This document shows, one piece after another, positions 36,801 to 49,745 of a stretch of 64,000 bases of DNA. The notes below the pieces were generated by a model, which saw nothing but the letters and a program-made list of their open reading frames with translations, searched no databases and was not told where the DNA came from. The translations under genes and the position numbers were made by a program. The number at the start of each line of letters is the position of its first letter. The first letter of the stretch is position 1. This stretch comes from Escarpia spicata (taxonomy: Eukaryota; Annelida; Polychaeta; Sabellida; Siboglinidae): assembly GCA_963995525.1 (NCBI GenBank), contig OZ023208.1, forward strand, positions 18,797,658 to 18,861,657, read 5' to 3'.

Positions 36801-39800
36801 AGCCAATGGTAGTAATGTACGAACAGGAAGCCAATGGTAGTAATGATATGAACAGGAAGCCAATGTTAGTATTGACATGAACAGGAAGCCAATGGTAGTA
36901 ATGGTACGAACAGGAAGCCAATGGTAGCAATGGTACAAACATGAAGTCAATGGTAGTAATGGTACGAACAGGAAGCCAATGGTAGTAATGGTACGAACAG
37001 AAGTTTGCTGAATCACTCGTACTTCATCCCACTTGGTGATAACTGATGTCTGGATTGTGGGAACCAACTAACTTCAAAAGTAGGCTAATAACAGCTATTC
37101 ACAATTTGACCTTTTTGGTTACAATTTTAAAGTTTTACACTCATAACATTAAAATTACGAACAATATTTCACAATTGTTACACATCATATGATGGGTATA
37201 CCTTCAACATTTATTCTAGTGCACATGTATTAAGACAATTACAAATTGGGGAACAGACAAGATCAGTTTAATAGTACTTTAGGTTATTTCTGATGTCCTA
37301 TTGCACAAGAATTTTTAGTATTTTAGAAAACATGCACACGACAAAGAAAATGATTCGATAAAATGTTTCCATAATTGTATTGTTACTTACTTTTGATGTT
37401 GTCCACCATTTTCACCAAGTCCTCCTTGTTGTCCGAAACAACCAGTTTATTGGCAACATAGCTGAAAGGAAATACTAATCACCGTCAGTTTGTATGAAAC
37501 ATTTGATGACAGAGACCTGCAAAAAAATCAATAATAGGTTTACCATATTTATAATGGCGCATGTCGATTGTAGGTATAATAAGAAATAAGATACCATTTA
37601 CAGAATTTAAATATCTTCATTCGGTCAAAATTATGACAATTAGAATTATAATTTTTATAAAATTATACAAAATCTGTGACCTCTGCACAGCCTGCTGCGT
37701 AGCGTACGTTCATACTAGGGGCTGGATCACTACGTTGAAATGAATTAAAAACTGCTATAACATTATAACTTGTCAAAATGTATTTGTAAAAGTATTTCTC
37801 CCCAAAGTTGACCTCAATATGGTGTGATCTTGAGATGGGTATGACATTGAGATGACATTTTATGTCCGATATTATTTGGTCTATTTATAGGATAATTTTT
37901 TCTCCAAATTTAGGTATTTTTCCATTCAACTACCTTCGAGGGCACAGGAAATAATTGTCTGCACCCACGAGGGAGGTGTACCCCTTAACATTTTCATGTC
38001 AAACATTTCAGTGACCTAATTATTTGACTATATTTACTGGTTGGTTTTCTAACTTTGTTCTCATTTTATTGAATGTTAATTAAATACATGTGCAATAGCA
38101 CTAGCGGGAAATGGAAATACGTTCTGGACCGATGCAAGTCCCCTATTGGGTGGGGGGTAACACATTATATATATCTCTATTATTATGACAGCATATAGAC
38201 TAAATCAGTAATTGTTTAAAGGCCGTTTTGGTAAAATGCCATAAGTTTTGTATTTACTTAAATCATTTGTTTAGTGTTTACAGACAGATTAATTATGGTC
38301 ATGAATAATAAAAACGAGTCGTATACATTATTAAAAATAGCTAAATAAATAAGTTAATATTAGCTAATTAACAAAAAAATCAACAAACACATTTCAGTGA
38401 ATGACCATAACTTCTATCATTGTGAAGATGTTTGTATATTTGTTGCACATGCTNNNNNNNNNNNNNNNNNNNNNNNNNNNNNNNNNNNNNNNNNNNNNNN
38501 NNNNNNNNNNNNNNNNNNNNNNNNNNNNNNNNNNNNNNNNNNNNNNNNNNNNNNNNNNNNNNNNNNNNNNNNNNNNNNNNNNNNNNNNNNNNNNNNNNNN
38601 NNNNNNNNNNNNNNNNNNNNNNNNNNNNNNNNNNNNNNNNNNNNNNNNNNNNNACCAGGAGAAGATTCCCTGGGCCTCCTCTAATGAGGATTTTGGAGAA
38701 AAAAAATTGCATTTCTTATCCAACATGTAATCCTGGTGATATTTCTTTTTGACATTACAATGAAGACAACCACCTTTCACTGCTAAACCTCTCTGAACAT
38801 GTCAACAAACCCAAACACCTTTCATTTGTTGAACAATCACTGCATCATACATGCATAACTGATAATACTCTAATATTGTCCTGGATACGAATTGCTATAG
38901 TTTTGTGGTGGCAGTTCTTGTGATTCATTCTGACTTTTAGTTTTAAACACTACTATTGTGAACATGGTGCAAATTGTTATGCAAATAAATGTTACCATTT
39001 TACTCAAGAAATGTTTCAGCATGAGGAAGAATCCTGACTCAAAGAAGTCTAGCAACAAATAGGGAATTTTTTTTTATGAATGGTGACTTTCTTCATATAA
39101 TTTTCATACCTGTTTGATGTCTACACACCTGGAAACTGGTAATAAGGAAGCATTGGAAAATTTGTTTCCCACGATGCAGAGTCTCCACCGGGTGGACAAT
39201 CTATTACTAAATGTGCACACAGGGTGACCATACAAACATTTCAACGTAGCCTATATGTATGCTTATTACAAATATATATTTTGTGATGGCACATACAGTC
39301 ATTCATATTGTTTGTTGATCAGAGCTGCAGAAGGTAAATATGTCTTACATTGACCTCAATAGTGGACAGAACACTGACCTGTCCAGATTTAGTCCAAACT
39401 TGCCGGAACATGACAGGAGGGCGGCCAGTGCTATCTACAATCAAACTCAACATTGTACGTAACTTTTATTAGCAACACATTCATATCCTGTACTTTAAAT
39501 AAACATCTACACTACCAAATAAAAATCATACAATTTCATCACAGTTTTTTCCTCTCTAATCAAACTTATCTTATCATTATGGCATTTGGTTAAAATAACA
39601 AAGTTCGGAGTTGTCACTAACTGACCTATCCAGTATGTCACAGTTTGCTTACGTCACAAACAAAATTATGCACATGACCTCCGTCAAGCTTTGCTTCTGC
39701 CAACAATGTTGATGACGGATATATATATGTGAATGACATTACTATTGCTGCATGACATCTCATAAATCAAACATTACAGCATACAGTTGTCACATTAAAA

Positions 39801-40562
39801 ACTTTGCCTGATGTTTTTTTGTCAGAAAGAAAATCTTCTGGGATCAGAATTTCAACAAAATATACGACGGAATGAACTAACGTGCCACATGTTCTGCATC
39901 TATTTTTTGATGGCTTGACAGAGTCATGAACACCAAGGAGATGCGCTTGAGAAGCAATCGTCTTAACCAGGTCTCCTTTGTGTGCGGGGTCCTCGAGACT
40001 CCTGAAGACCATCTCGAGACTTCTTGAGCATGTCTTGAGCGAGTCTCGAGGATCTAACATGTTTGATATTTTGGGAGCGTCTCAATGCGTCCTGACCTCG
40101 TCTTCACCATGTCTTGTGTCAAGAGTTGGTGTGCAGGGGCTTTAATGGATAAGTTTTTAATTTTGAGACAATAACCCGAACTGACATGTAATCATGTAAT
40201 AAAAGTCTGCAAGAGGACAAACTCACCTGAGATGGAGCAAAGATGAGACAGGCGTCTGTGTGGAAACTCTTGTCAATGAAGTCCTCCGCGCCGTGACGCA
40301 ACTGCTCTGTCTCCAGCACATCGGGACATCTCGTCTGGTCAACAAGACCAGGAATTAAATATTTTAACATTATGAGCAGACAAAGAAAGAAATTCAAATG
40401 AAATATGTCAAAATATAATTGCGTTGTCCCAAGAAATGCTAAAAGTAGATGCTTTAGGACAGCATAGATCCAAATCAACATGAATAATTACATGAACATC
40501 AATGTTATTTTATTAAAAAACATTAACATCACTTCTCAATAATTACAACAAAAGTTTTATAT

Positions 40563-40593
<31 letters not shown>

Positions 40594-43500
40594 ATATACA
40601 GAGTGGAACCTCTCTATTAAGGTTTCCCTCACAAATGGGCTGAAATGACCTGAATAGCAAGGTCAATTGACTAATTTCCTATAGTTTACTGTTATAGAAA
40701 TGATTTGGGACTGTCTTGGGTGACCATCGTTGCGAAGTGGTATATCACCAAAGTGACCATAAAGTAAGTTTCGACTGTACCAGTAGTTAACTGGAAATTT
40801 AGCCTAATTTTTACCAACATAAAACTGAATTCTTCTAGGATTACAGCAGCATATTCTTGGCTTTTTATTACCATACAGCAGGGTGCAGTAGCTTAGTGGT
40901 TAGAACGCTGCACTCTTAATCAGCAGGCATGACACTAAGACACAAAAGTAAAACAGCAAAGATAAGTTCATATATAATGCAGTATCCAGTCAGTAGGACT
41001 ACTCAAAGCGCTTCTTACTTTATTCCCTGTCAGACCTGAACATTCAGTCAAACATCATCTCGACTTCTCTGGGAAGCATTCAGCCACTGTATAATTAATG
41101 CACTTAGACTGTACACAAATATCCACCATTGTCTATAGCCAGGTACTCATTCATACAGTCGAGTGAACTGGAGCAATGTGTAGTGAACGAACTTGCCCAA
41201 GGTTCGACACGACAGCACAGGATTCGAACCTGGGTTCTCTCAATTGAGTCCAACGGTCTAGCCACTGCGCCACTGCGTTCCACACAGGAGACATGAAGAC
41301 TACTAGTAGTAGTAGCAGTAACAGTAGCAGATGGTTTATTGCCAAATAGCATGTTTTAAATGTACAAGGAATTTGTGGTGTAACAATTCAAGACCTTTTT
41401 ACAACATCCAATGCTCTTTTTCACACTCGTCTCCCCTGACTCCCCAACACACACATACACATACGCACGCGTAAAACATACAGATCAGAAACATTATGAA
41501 ACGTAAGTTAAAAACAAAAGCCGACTACCAACAAATTTGAAAGAATATCACATGTATATCCAGACATAAAAGTACTAACTTGGTAAAAACAAAGAAATAT
41601 TAGTATTATAATAAAATTCCATGAATTCAGCACCACAACCATCTAACCTAAAAACACCAAAACAGTGCGTAGTGGTAGTTAAATAAGTAAAATAAACATG
41701 ACGACACAAGAACAGAATTGGCAGATGACATAGTTATGAAATGTGGAATACCTCTCCGTTCAAGCATCTTACCTTGATGTCGATGACGAAGCCCTCGAGA
41801 GGTCTCAGCGGGTTGTGCACTGTCAGGTGGTAGTGTAGCTCATGCATGAGGAGCAGCTCCTGGCTCAGGATCATGTCCGCCATCTCCTCTCGCTTGCTCT
41901 TCACGTTCGCCACAAACTGAAGTATCGACACGTTGAACTCCTCCACTTTACACGCCAAGTACACACACGTGTAGCTGGAGGAACACAGATAAACATGTGT
42001 AGGTGTTGGAAAACAGATAAATATGTGTAGGTGTTGGAAGTCAGATAAATATGTGTAGGTGTTGAGACAGATAAGATAAACACATGTGTAGCTATTGGAC
42101 AACAGACATCAGCACGTAGGACTCATACCATGCTATATAGCTTTTTGGCCCCATTAATTAGGCCAATCCCCCATATAACCTGTGGTGCCACTACAGTTTT
42201 GCATGACCATCATGACAATACAAATGACTGACTAAGCTTGGCTGCTTTTGTCCCAATGTTGCTCTGATACACAGATTAACGCATGTAACTTTTAATACAC
42301 AGACGTCAGGTATACACAGGTATAGCTGTTGGTCCATGGAATGCATACATTTATTAAAATCATTTAAAAGAATTTATTCTGATCATTGGATCTGGTAATT
42401 TACAAAAGTGTGAACTGCTTTATGTTACAGTGGAGCCAGATCAAGTATGAATAATAGTTTGTTCAATGATTTGATAGTGCTTAAATAAACAAATTGTATG
42501 AGTAAGCTAACATGTCTAAATTGAAACCAGGTATGTTCGATTTTTGAAAAAAAATAAAGACCTTTAATTTACCATAAATTGAAAATTATTCGTACAGCAA
42601 TAGGGACATCCCACACAAATTCTCAAGATCACATATTCAGGAATTTTGGTTAGGTTTGATGTCACAGTTCACCCTACATTTCATGGTGAGTTACACAGTG
42701 TTGGTGGCCAGTGGGGCCAAAGTAACTTACACAATGTCTTCTGGGTGGAAGTTCATGACCGAATTATGCAGGTAAAATCTCTTTAAATACATCATGGCTG
42801 TTCCCTAAAAAAGTCAGTCACATCCTTTACGCAACAAAATTCTGATTCATCATTAACAAACACATTGATTCATCATTAACAAACACATTGTTTCATCATT
42901 AACAAACACATGATGTTGCTATACCTAAAAATGGAAAACTACATTTAAAAATTGACCATTAGATGGCTATGGAAAAAGTCCAAATTAATATTTATGGATG
43001 CTCTGTTAAACAAGACCTTGTCAAATTAACTGTGTTACTTGTACAAATAAATAAACATTACGATATGAATAATACTGACAGTGTCAACAGTTATTTCTCT
43101 ATTGTAAGCACAGTACATACCACTACATATTTTGGCATCGTTGGCTGAAACCCATTGCAGAATTCCTTGAGAACATACTCGTAATGTCTGCGAATCTTCG
43201 TCTCTTCTACGGCACTCAAGAAGAACTCATTCCTCGAAATGTCCTACAAAGGAACACATCAATACAGACCTCATGGAAACAATGAATATATCCAAAACAC
43301 ATCAGTATTGATTTATTCAGCATCATCTACTTTGAAGCAGTCTGTATATAAATTATTTATCTGCTCTGTGTTTAAAGGACAATGCAAGTTATTATTTATG
43401 AATTATCAACAGTGGTGTTTTGATAATTTACTATACTAGTTTTGTTTTTGATCTTTTAAACACAGGGTAAAATACCACTTTTAATTACTTATAATATAAA

Positions 43501-43852
43501 AACAAGTTCAATATACATGTAGCATTTCATATTTAATAAGAAATTTGATATTAATAATTTGCTGATTACCCAGTATTTCGCTACAATGATATTGAGTTAT
43601 TCCATATGGATAAATGCAAAACTACCACATATACCGGTATTCACAATGATTATAAATAATTTTTGTTTTGAGAACAAATCAGCAATTGTGTTTCCTGACA
43701 TATTATATACAAACTTTAAACAATATTATTCTTACATCATATTCCCTGCCATACTTGTCAACAAACTGTTGGTTAGCTTCAATTCTGAGTCTGTTAAGTT
43801 CCGATGTGCCAGAGAATGTCCAGTATTTCAGCTGTGAGCTTGTGGGGAACAT
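30819..43852 (-). CDS. CCNH: Cyclin H
   Basis: Regulatory subunit of the CDK-activating kinase: cyclin H binds CDK7 and MAT1, alone or in TFIIH, and supports phosphorylation of cell-cycle CDKs and of the RNA polymerase II tail in the nucleus. Coding exons, read high to low: 43852-43736, 43243-43121, 42804-42731, 41974-41773, 40334-40227, 39434-39379, 37461-37391, 32706-32595, 31699-31630, 30857-30819. All have AG/GT borders and compatible phases; the sum is 972 bases, 323 residues, as in human. Diagnostic stretches: SSQLKYWTFS (residues 5-14), GTAMMYLKRFYLHNSVM (from 81), YLACKVEEFNVS (110-121), VHNPLRPLEGFVIDIK (to 172), TDACLIFAPSQIALAALL (second cyclin box) and LLQKLERCRNQENNP. The two cyclin boxes span about 40-145 and 150-250. 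The C-terminal tail (WEQEEEQQMSHTREAAE, ending EVLGF) differs from vertebrates. TTTTTTACAG just upstream of the ATG suggests a non-coding first exon further right. The large introns hold minisatellites, SINEs and a LINE fragment. Confidence 0.95.
31187..31235. repeat. (AT)n microsatellite
   Basis: An AT-alternating run with a few G and C interruptions, in the last intron of cyclin H. Confidence 0.9.
31437..31590 (+). pseudogene. LINE reverse-transcriptase fragment
   Basis: The plus strand reads NISCGVTQGSIFRP in one frame and LDPKLFILYVNN in the next. Together they match the reverse-transcriptase block CGVPQGSxLGPLLFxLYxND of non-LTR retrotransposons (family knowledge). One frameshift lies at the FRP/LDP junction. 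The fragment is in the last intron of cyclin H, antisense to it, just downstream (in gene order) of exon 9. Confidence 0.7.
31972..32020. repeat. (ATCA)n simple repeat
   Basis: Imperfect CAAT/ATCA units within cyclin H intron 8. Confidence 0.8.
32572..32577 (-). terminator. CCNH: Possible intronic poly(A) signal in cyclin H
   Basis: If the GTACGT donor after exon 8 is skipped, the frame reads AYVGA and stops at TAA (32581-32579), which overlaps the start of an AATAAA. This could give a 292-residue isoform without the last 35 residues. Confidence 0.35.
32735..33074 (-). mobile_element. tRNA-derived SINE (family 1), full-length copy
   Basis: The best copy. On the minus strand it starts GGGGCGAAGTGGTGCAGTGG (A-box region), then GGGTTCGAATCCTGTGCTGC (perfect B box GGTTCGAATCC), the core ATGAATGAGTACCTGGCTAT, AGACAGTGGTGG, AAAGCGCTTTA, and the tail CTGGATACTGCGTTATATAA. 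Length is about 340 bp. RNA polymerase III would use the A and B boxes. It lies in cyclin H intron 7, sense to the gene, and abuts the 40-bp minisatellite. Confidence 0.88.
33083..36192. repeat. 40-bp minisatellite, about 78 units, each with a hairpin
   Basis: Unit: AACTACACACAACCAACCAT followed by GTCACATACGCTGTAGTTCA. The junction TGTAGTTCAAACTACA is a 7-bp inverted repeat with a 2-base loop. Units differ at a few fixed sites (GTC/GCC, TAC/TAT, TTC/TCC). A rare 4-base CACA insertion and neighbouring variants recur together near 34020, 34905 and 35270, showing block duplications (888 bp and 364 bp spacing). The array lies in cyclin H intron 7. The false frames on the minus strand (WLCVVWTTAYVT...) come from the repeat. 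Confidence 0.95.
36425..37012. repeat. 29-bp minisatellite, about 20 units
   Basis: Unit GGAAGCCAATGGTAGTAATG plus GTACGAACA. Since 29 is not a multiple of 3 and the minus strand has no stop, three overlapping false frames (YHYYHWLPV-type) span it. It lies in cyclin H intron 7, 0.4 kb from exon 7. Confidence 0.95.
38454..38653. other. Assembly gap (200 N)
   Basis: Exactly 200 N, typical of a placeholder for a gap of unknown size. It falls in cyclin H intron 6; no coding exon is missing, because exon 6 is found at 39379-39434. Confidence 0.99.
40565..40594. repeat. (TA)n microsatellite
   Basis: TA run of about 28 bp in cyclin H intron 4. Confidence 0.9.
40878..40930 (+). repeat. tRNA-Lys-like 5' half (SINE head)
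   Basis: GTGCAGTAGCTTAGTGGTTA, then GAACGCTGCACTCTTAATCA, resembles the D-arm and anticodon arm of tRNA-Lys(CUU), with an A box. No T-arm follows, so it is not a tRNA gene. It sits next to, and opposite in direction to, the SINE at 40958. Confidence 0.5.
40958..41284 (-). mobile_element. tRNA-derived SINE (family 1)
   Basis: Near full length: tail GATAAGTTCATATATAATGC and core TCTATAGCCAGGTACTCATT on the plus strand; B box inside AGGATTCGAACCTGGGTTCT. It lies in cyclin H intron 4, sense to the gene. Confidence 0.85.
41980..42105. repeat. 28-bp tandem repeat next to a cyclin H exon
   Basis: About four units of CAGATAAATATGTGTAGGTG TTGGAAA type begin within 10 bp of the exon 4 acceptor. Confidence 0.8.
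42842..42912. repeat. 23-bp tandem triplicate
   Basis: ATTCATCATTAACAAACACA TTG is present three times in a row in cyclin H intron 2. Confidence 0.9.
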
Positions 43853-46800
43853 CTTGTCTGTAAAAAACATTAAAATAACTGCATCGTCCCTATATAATTA
43901 TACATGATCTGTTGTAAAGTGGTAAATTGTCCGGATTGCAGATTAACGATCACGTTACTCAGTAGGCATGCACTGAAATAAAGAGGTACATGTCTTGATG
44001 CACACGTCTGCTTCCAAAAAGTAGCATTCTTTTACGAAAGGTGTTTGCTATTCAAAGGAATTATCATGTCAAATAATTAACATTGTCTTAATAATAAAAC
44101 AAGTATGCCTCAAGTCAAATAACATCTGCTGGTCTGGTCTCCGAGGCAAAAACAAGCTGAAGTCGCATATGCTGTGTGAAAGAACAACTCCAGTCCAAGT
44201 TGCTGATCTATTAAGTTGGCTCAAACTCGCGTGCCAGAGGTCGCTGCTGCTGATTACGTCAGTGCCAGCCAGCAGTACCCCCTGGCTGATCGCTCAGCTT
44301 ATGAAATCGCTCACTAGATCAGTGGATCTCGGCAGGTCAGGCGGTCATACTAAAATTAATTTCAACCAACCGTGGCTTGTGTTACATGCAATGTTTAGGA
44401 AGTAGAAGCAATTAATCGAATACACAATACCGCTCAGCTGCTCATGCTAATGGGCGAACGGGTCATTATATATTGGGATTCCCAGAAGTCGTTTATTCGT
44501 CTTCAAATTGGGGCGAGTATTTGCGCTGTTCTCACGGGTGTTGCAGTCGTGACTTGCAAAGTCAATTAGTAGTTTGACTCAGCTAACTTCCGCACTTGGG
44601 AGTAGCGGATCAGCCAGGGCCAGTTTTGCGTGGCAAACAGCCCTAGCTTGTGAGGATGAGTTGGCTCAAATGGAAAGGATATCAAAGGGATAAGAAAAGA
44701 TAGTTTATTATGCCTTTTTACAAAGCAATTTGGCAATGTCTTCATAGGCTTTTTAAGACTTCAAGTGTCCTGCCCGTGTCCGCACCACACATGGAAGAGT
44801 TAATGTTGGTTCACCTCAGTGTCAGAGACTGGACCAGCAGATGTCAGACAATTCCAGGTGTATTTGTTTGCGCAGTGCCTATGCCACTTTTTATACCATA
44901 ACCTGTCCACTTATGAAAGATATCTACCGATCAGTTGCCATCGACATCTTGTCCACCACAAACCTGCTAAATATTGCTAATGCCAAGTCTGTACTTTAGC
45001 TTTTACATGCCAATAAATGTCACCTTAAAGACCAACCAATTCTGAAGAAATATAATGTTAACCTAATGTCCAAGTCATATATGGCTACAATATATGATTA
45101 ATGCGCAGCATCCTACAAAACATTTGTTGAAACTAATTATCATAGTTAATTTGAGTAAACTGTTTTCTTATTTGTTCACAGTATAGTACTTTAGAATTAA
45201 GATAAATTACGTTTACACTTTAGTAGCTGTCACCAAGTAAGCTAACTACAAAAAGACTAGTTGGCCAATGGCCACAATGTCAATGGGAATCAGCAATGAC
45301 CAAACTCATAAATAATATTGTTGAAGTGTCTGGACATGTCTAGTAAAACTTTTTCCGGCAAGTGTTCTCTATACATTAACGTGAACCCCTGATCGATATT
45401 AAAGTTGCAATACTGAATTTGAAGGCAATGTTGTTATCAACCCATGATGTCCCATCGCATTATATCGTGATTATGGCCTATTATCGCTCAGGGTAACAGC
45501 AGTGTGTAGTGGAAATCGCACAGTATAGCCAGACATGTATAACTGTGTGTGTGTGTTATATTATAAAACATAAACGTACAGTTCAATTGTGAGAGCTAGC
45601 CCACCAAACAGACATTATAAAATATTTAATTATAACAATGTTAACCCGCGGGAACGCGTTCGGTAACTGAAGTGGCACGCCAATAGTAGGTGCGAATCTG
45701 TTAAGGTTAAGCAGCTACGCTCGCAGATATGCCACATGTGGTAGCTGCGCGTTGTCGGCTGTGTCAGTTTCATGCCATCTAACTAATTTTGGAATAAGCG
45801 CGGGAAACTAAATATAGATAATTACATATATATAATAATAGGGTTCATTCAGATCCAATTTTTTTGTTTTTGTTAAAGTCCAGGAGATTCAACAACGGTT
45901 CAGCATGCTTCCCGTGTCACGCAGTGTCGTCGCGCTGTCCCTGATCTTGACATCGGAAGACAGGGGAGTGGCGGTGGGTGCTGTTGAAAAATTTTGTAAA
46001 ATGCTCGCCGCCGTAACTTCGGCTTGTTAGTCTCGGCTCGATTTACAAGACACCAGGAAACGCGGGGGTGGAGATTTTCAGAATAAATCTCGGATTTCAC
46101 GGGAGCGTTGGCAGGTATATTTAAATTACATATTCATAACATGACCTATTGAACACGTGGAGCGTCCGGACTTTAAAACAGTTTTGAAATTCTGTCCGTA
46201 ATTTTTTTTATTTGTGGTAAGAACATAAGGCAAAATTGGTTAAGCGAGAGGTGTATGCACACACACATAAACTCAATCAATAGGGCGGCGTGCCATCTGT
46301 TAGATCAAACGTTTCTGCATACACCTCTCTGTGCATTTTGGATATAATACAAGGAGAGTATTTAAAAAATAAAATACACAGATGAAAATACACCGGTGCC
46401 AACTCTGAGTGAGACACGTACACCTATAACTGATGGTCCATATCGTCGATTTCCTACGGCACGTACTGTTCAATTGACGTGCATGACCTATAGCTATATC
46501 AAGCTTTACCTTGCAAACTATATATACAAATTTAAAAACGCATCAATCAAAAATAGCATGTTAATATAACAAGTGTGTGACTTATTTATAAAATGTATTG
46601 TCAATTGACCAGTACGTGTGTTCCAAAATATGCCAAATTGTATTTTGGAGAGTCTCTATTCGTAATTTGTACAGAATTAATGTTAATTTAAACCTCAGTA
46701 ATGTTAATTTAATAATATTTTGCAGATATTTTATGTTTATGTTACATACAATTATAAATCTTATCAAATATCTCTTACATTATTTTGTTGTAATACCTTA

Positions 46801-49640
46801 GTTTTATGTTATTAAATAAACGATTTAAGTTTATACCTTTACTAATTTACACAGTATATCCACAACATATTTTTTAAGACACTCCATTTATTAGGTAGTA
46901 ATATCTATACAATCATTTATCAAAATTAATATAAATATTATAACTTACGTGGATGTAAGAATTCAGTGTATTCAACCGATATATACAATAATTACAGTGA
47001 GCAGAATGTGTGCGGTACTTCATTTTACGCGTTCAGTTCAGAGGTGTGTGTACCCTCTTCAAATTACACTTCCAACGGTTCAACTGTTGCATTTACAGAA
47101 TACTGCATCGTCGTTGTAGTCTATTAACTCATAGCATCATTGTGGCAATCGAATAAAAGGGTGTAAAGCCTTCTGAATTGAGATAAATGGTAAACCCTTG
47201 AGTGGTCCTGCAATATCGCCCACTTCCTTATGGTATACTAGTGCATACCGTATAAACGGTAATCTTTTACTTAACAATGATGGATTATGAAACAATAACT
47301 TACTCTTTTAGTCTATAGTAGTATAATTACCGCTTTCAAATCGAATGGTGTCCACTTTGGGGCATTTGTGTATGATTTGGGCCCACGTGTGAATTTCTTA
47401 GACAAAAAATCCGGGCTTAGCCTTAGTTTAGACTATGGCTGCCGATTAATCATGTAGAAGATCTATATATTTTATACCCCAATGCGTTTTTTCCACAATT
47501 CCAGGCAATTAACATTACAAACATATATACTGAATGGTTTTTCCTGTTAATGATGTAGTCATACATGTTGACATTGTAGTGCAGTGGTATTTAAGGTAGC
47601 TGCACCGGGTATCATGTCAGTTGATTTTTTTTTCTTCTTCATAGAACATTAGTAGGTGTCAGTATGAACATGTGTACTATTAAAAAACCAAGGCACTAGC
47701 GCCATATGTCACAAATCAGTCCTTTAAAAACTAGTATTTTTAGTGTGTCTGTGGAAAGTCCCTTTTCAGATTCTTGGAAACTTATGATGTTTCCATAGTG
47801 ACGATCATGTGTACGTCAGCCCAGTTCAAACATAATTAATTCACCATGAATGCAGATCATAATAGTCGGTATTCTCATGCCACTATGCTGTTGTATTATA
47901 ATTACCTAAATGCATCACGCTGTCAAATCACCAAATACTGGCAGTAGTTTTGTTTATTTTCTGATAATGCCCGACCTCAGCCGCCATTTGCAATGACACG
48001 TGACTGACCTCAGCAGGTGTCAATCAATCTTGTCTACCACAATAAGTTCAACACATGGCCCTTCGTAACACAATATCATGAGACAACTTGGCGGGAAAAC
48101 CTTGGGGGAAAATCTCAGTAATACAAGTGTCTGTCAAATTGTATTGAAATAAGCCACAAGCCAGTAAAAAAGTCACATTTCTAAGCAAAAATAAGCATCT
48201 GGTGACGCTTGTATTATTGATAACAACCAGGAAGTATTACTTAATGTAACTTTTTATAAAAACTACAATACTTACAAAGCCATAACTTGGCATATGAACT
48301 CGACTTGTGTTTACCCAACATTGCACAGGATGGTTTAAAGTGTTAAACTAAGAACAAACTTATAAAAAGAAAACCTTTAGGGATGAACGTATCTGTATAT
48401 GGTTGGTGTTGCATTTTCTTGATAAGCTTTGAGACATGTGGCGTTGTCACAGTTAGAGCTCATCGCTAGTCATTACCATCATCCAGTATAATTTGTGTTT
48501 TGGTTTTAATGTTGATCCTTGTAGAAATACTGTTCTCCACAGCAGTACATTGGAATAAGGAAAATGAGAGCTCTCGGATCAAATTGGGTATTCACCACCA
48601 GTCTTTTGTCAGAAAGTTACCAGGTCAAAATACTTTGTTCAGCGTGCTATCTTCTCGCAGGCCAACGAACTCGTCTTTTGTCTTTGATGACTCCTTCATC
48701 CACTGAAGAGGTATCACTATCCATGTACACCTGTATTCCTCTCACAGTGTTCCCCTCTTGTGAAATATCCTAGGATGGACTCTTCCATGGAACGTATGTG
48801 CGGCATGATATCAGCTAACACTATTCTCCGTTGTCTTCAAGTGGCGTTAAAAATTGTAGATCATGAATACCACAATAACATGAACTTCTTTTTCGGTAAA
48901 ACTGGATTTGCTAAGGGAGCTGGCAACCTTGCCTCGAGCTATGAAAATATGAACCATATTCCTTTCTTATGAGATGTTCAGCTGATTGATCTCACCAAAA
49001 GATGTGCAGCACAGTCCAACTTCATAATAACCATGTGGCCTGTTTGTCCGACATCATGACCTCAAATTGTAGTCTAGCCTTTCTTGCTCTTCCACGAACA
49101 CAAAGGTTTTTTCTCTTAATTTTCTCTTAATTCGAATGCTTTCTCCATGATAAAACCAATGATCCTCCAACCAATATGGAAGAGAAGAACACCGGAATCG
49201 GATCCAATCTCTTCACATTCACTGTTAATTATGTGGTTCGTGGCACTCCATTGTAAACAGATTAGAGAACAGACAGTTATGTTTTTATAGTGTTGCCTTT
49301 CAGGTACAAACAGCTTTGTTGATCTCATACTAGACAGTACTAACTGCTAAGAACTGCTAGAAGCTTATGTATTGTGACTCAAACAGCCTCTTGACCAATT
49401 TAGCCAGCTTGCTCTAGCATCTTGCAGCCTAGCCTGGCTTTAGAAAGAACAAATGGTGCTAATCCACCCTATGAGCAACCAGTAGTCATGGACACTGCCA
49501 GCTTCATGGCTTCTTCATTAATCAGCACTGTTAGGTGAATGACACATTGGGATCACAACTTAGGCATTAGGTACTTTATATGGTTCGTTATTTTGTAGAT
49601 TGAAAACAATATGTGGGACAGCTGTTTTTTAATAGTTTTT
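43853..49640. other. Left part of the cyclin H-RAMAC intergenic region
   Basis: CpG-richer patches at about 44100-44700 and 45640-46130 are the best candidates for promoters, the first for cyclin H. Open frames here (for example 44169-44405, 48500-48972) have no recognisable domain. The segment at 48500-49330 has somewhat coding-like composition on both strands and may be an old transposon, but I could not place it. Confidence 0.35.
46246..46329. repeat. 84-bp inverted repeat
   Basis: GAGAGGTGTATGCA (46246-46259) is the exact reverse complement of TGCATACACCTCTC (46316-46329). It is possibly a small MITE or a folded regulatory element. Confidence 0.55.
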
Positions 49641-49745
49641 TCTATATTATAAAACAGTTTGTTTTCTGTTTGTTTGTGCCCCCACATCTCATTCAGTTTT
49701 GCATGTATAGGGCTGAAATTTTGCATGTGATCTGTCGGGCCAACT
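49640..49745 (+). mobile_element. Helitron-like 5' end, copy 1
   Basis: Starts TCTATATTATAAAACAGTTT and continues GTTTGTTTGTGC, CCCACATCTC, GGGCTGAAATTTTGCATGTG. A start with TC followed by TATATTATAAA is typical of animal Helitron 5' ends. No CTRR end with a hairpin was located. Confidence 0.5.

Noticed and set aside
36327..37067. 246-codon minus-strand frame of YHYYHWLPV type
   Set aside because: Translation of the 29-bp array; open in several frames with no domain.
38654..38710. A cyclin H exon hidden beside or in the assembly gap
   Set aside because: I first suspected exon 6 was lost in the gap, but a 56-base exon with the required phases and the expected IALAALLS sequence is present at 39379-39434.
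38380..38780. Frames running through X residues
   Set aside because: They cross the 200-base N gap and have no meaning.
40878..40930. A functional tRNA-Lys gene
   Set aside because: Only the 5' half is tRNA-like; no T-arm or acceptor stem closes it.
48500..49330. A piggyBac-like transposase
   Set aside because: Fragments such as SVDEGVIKDKRRVRW on the minus strand are only vaguely similar and the DDD-type blocks could not be found in order.
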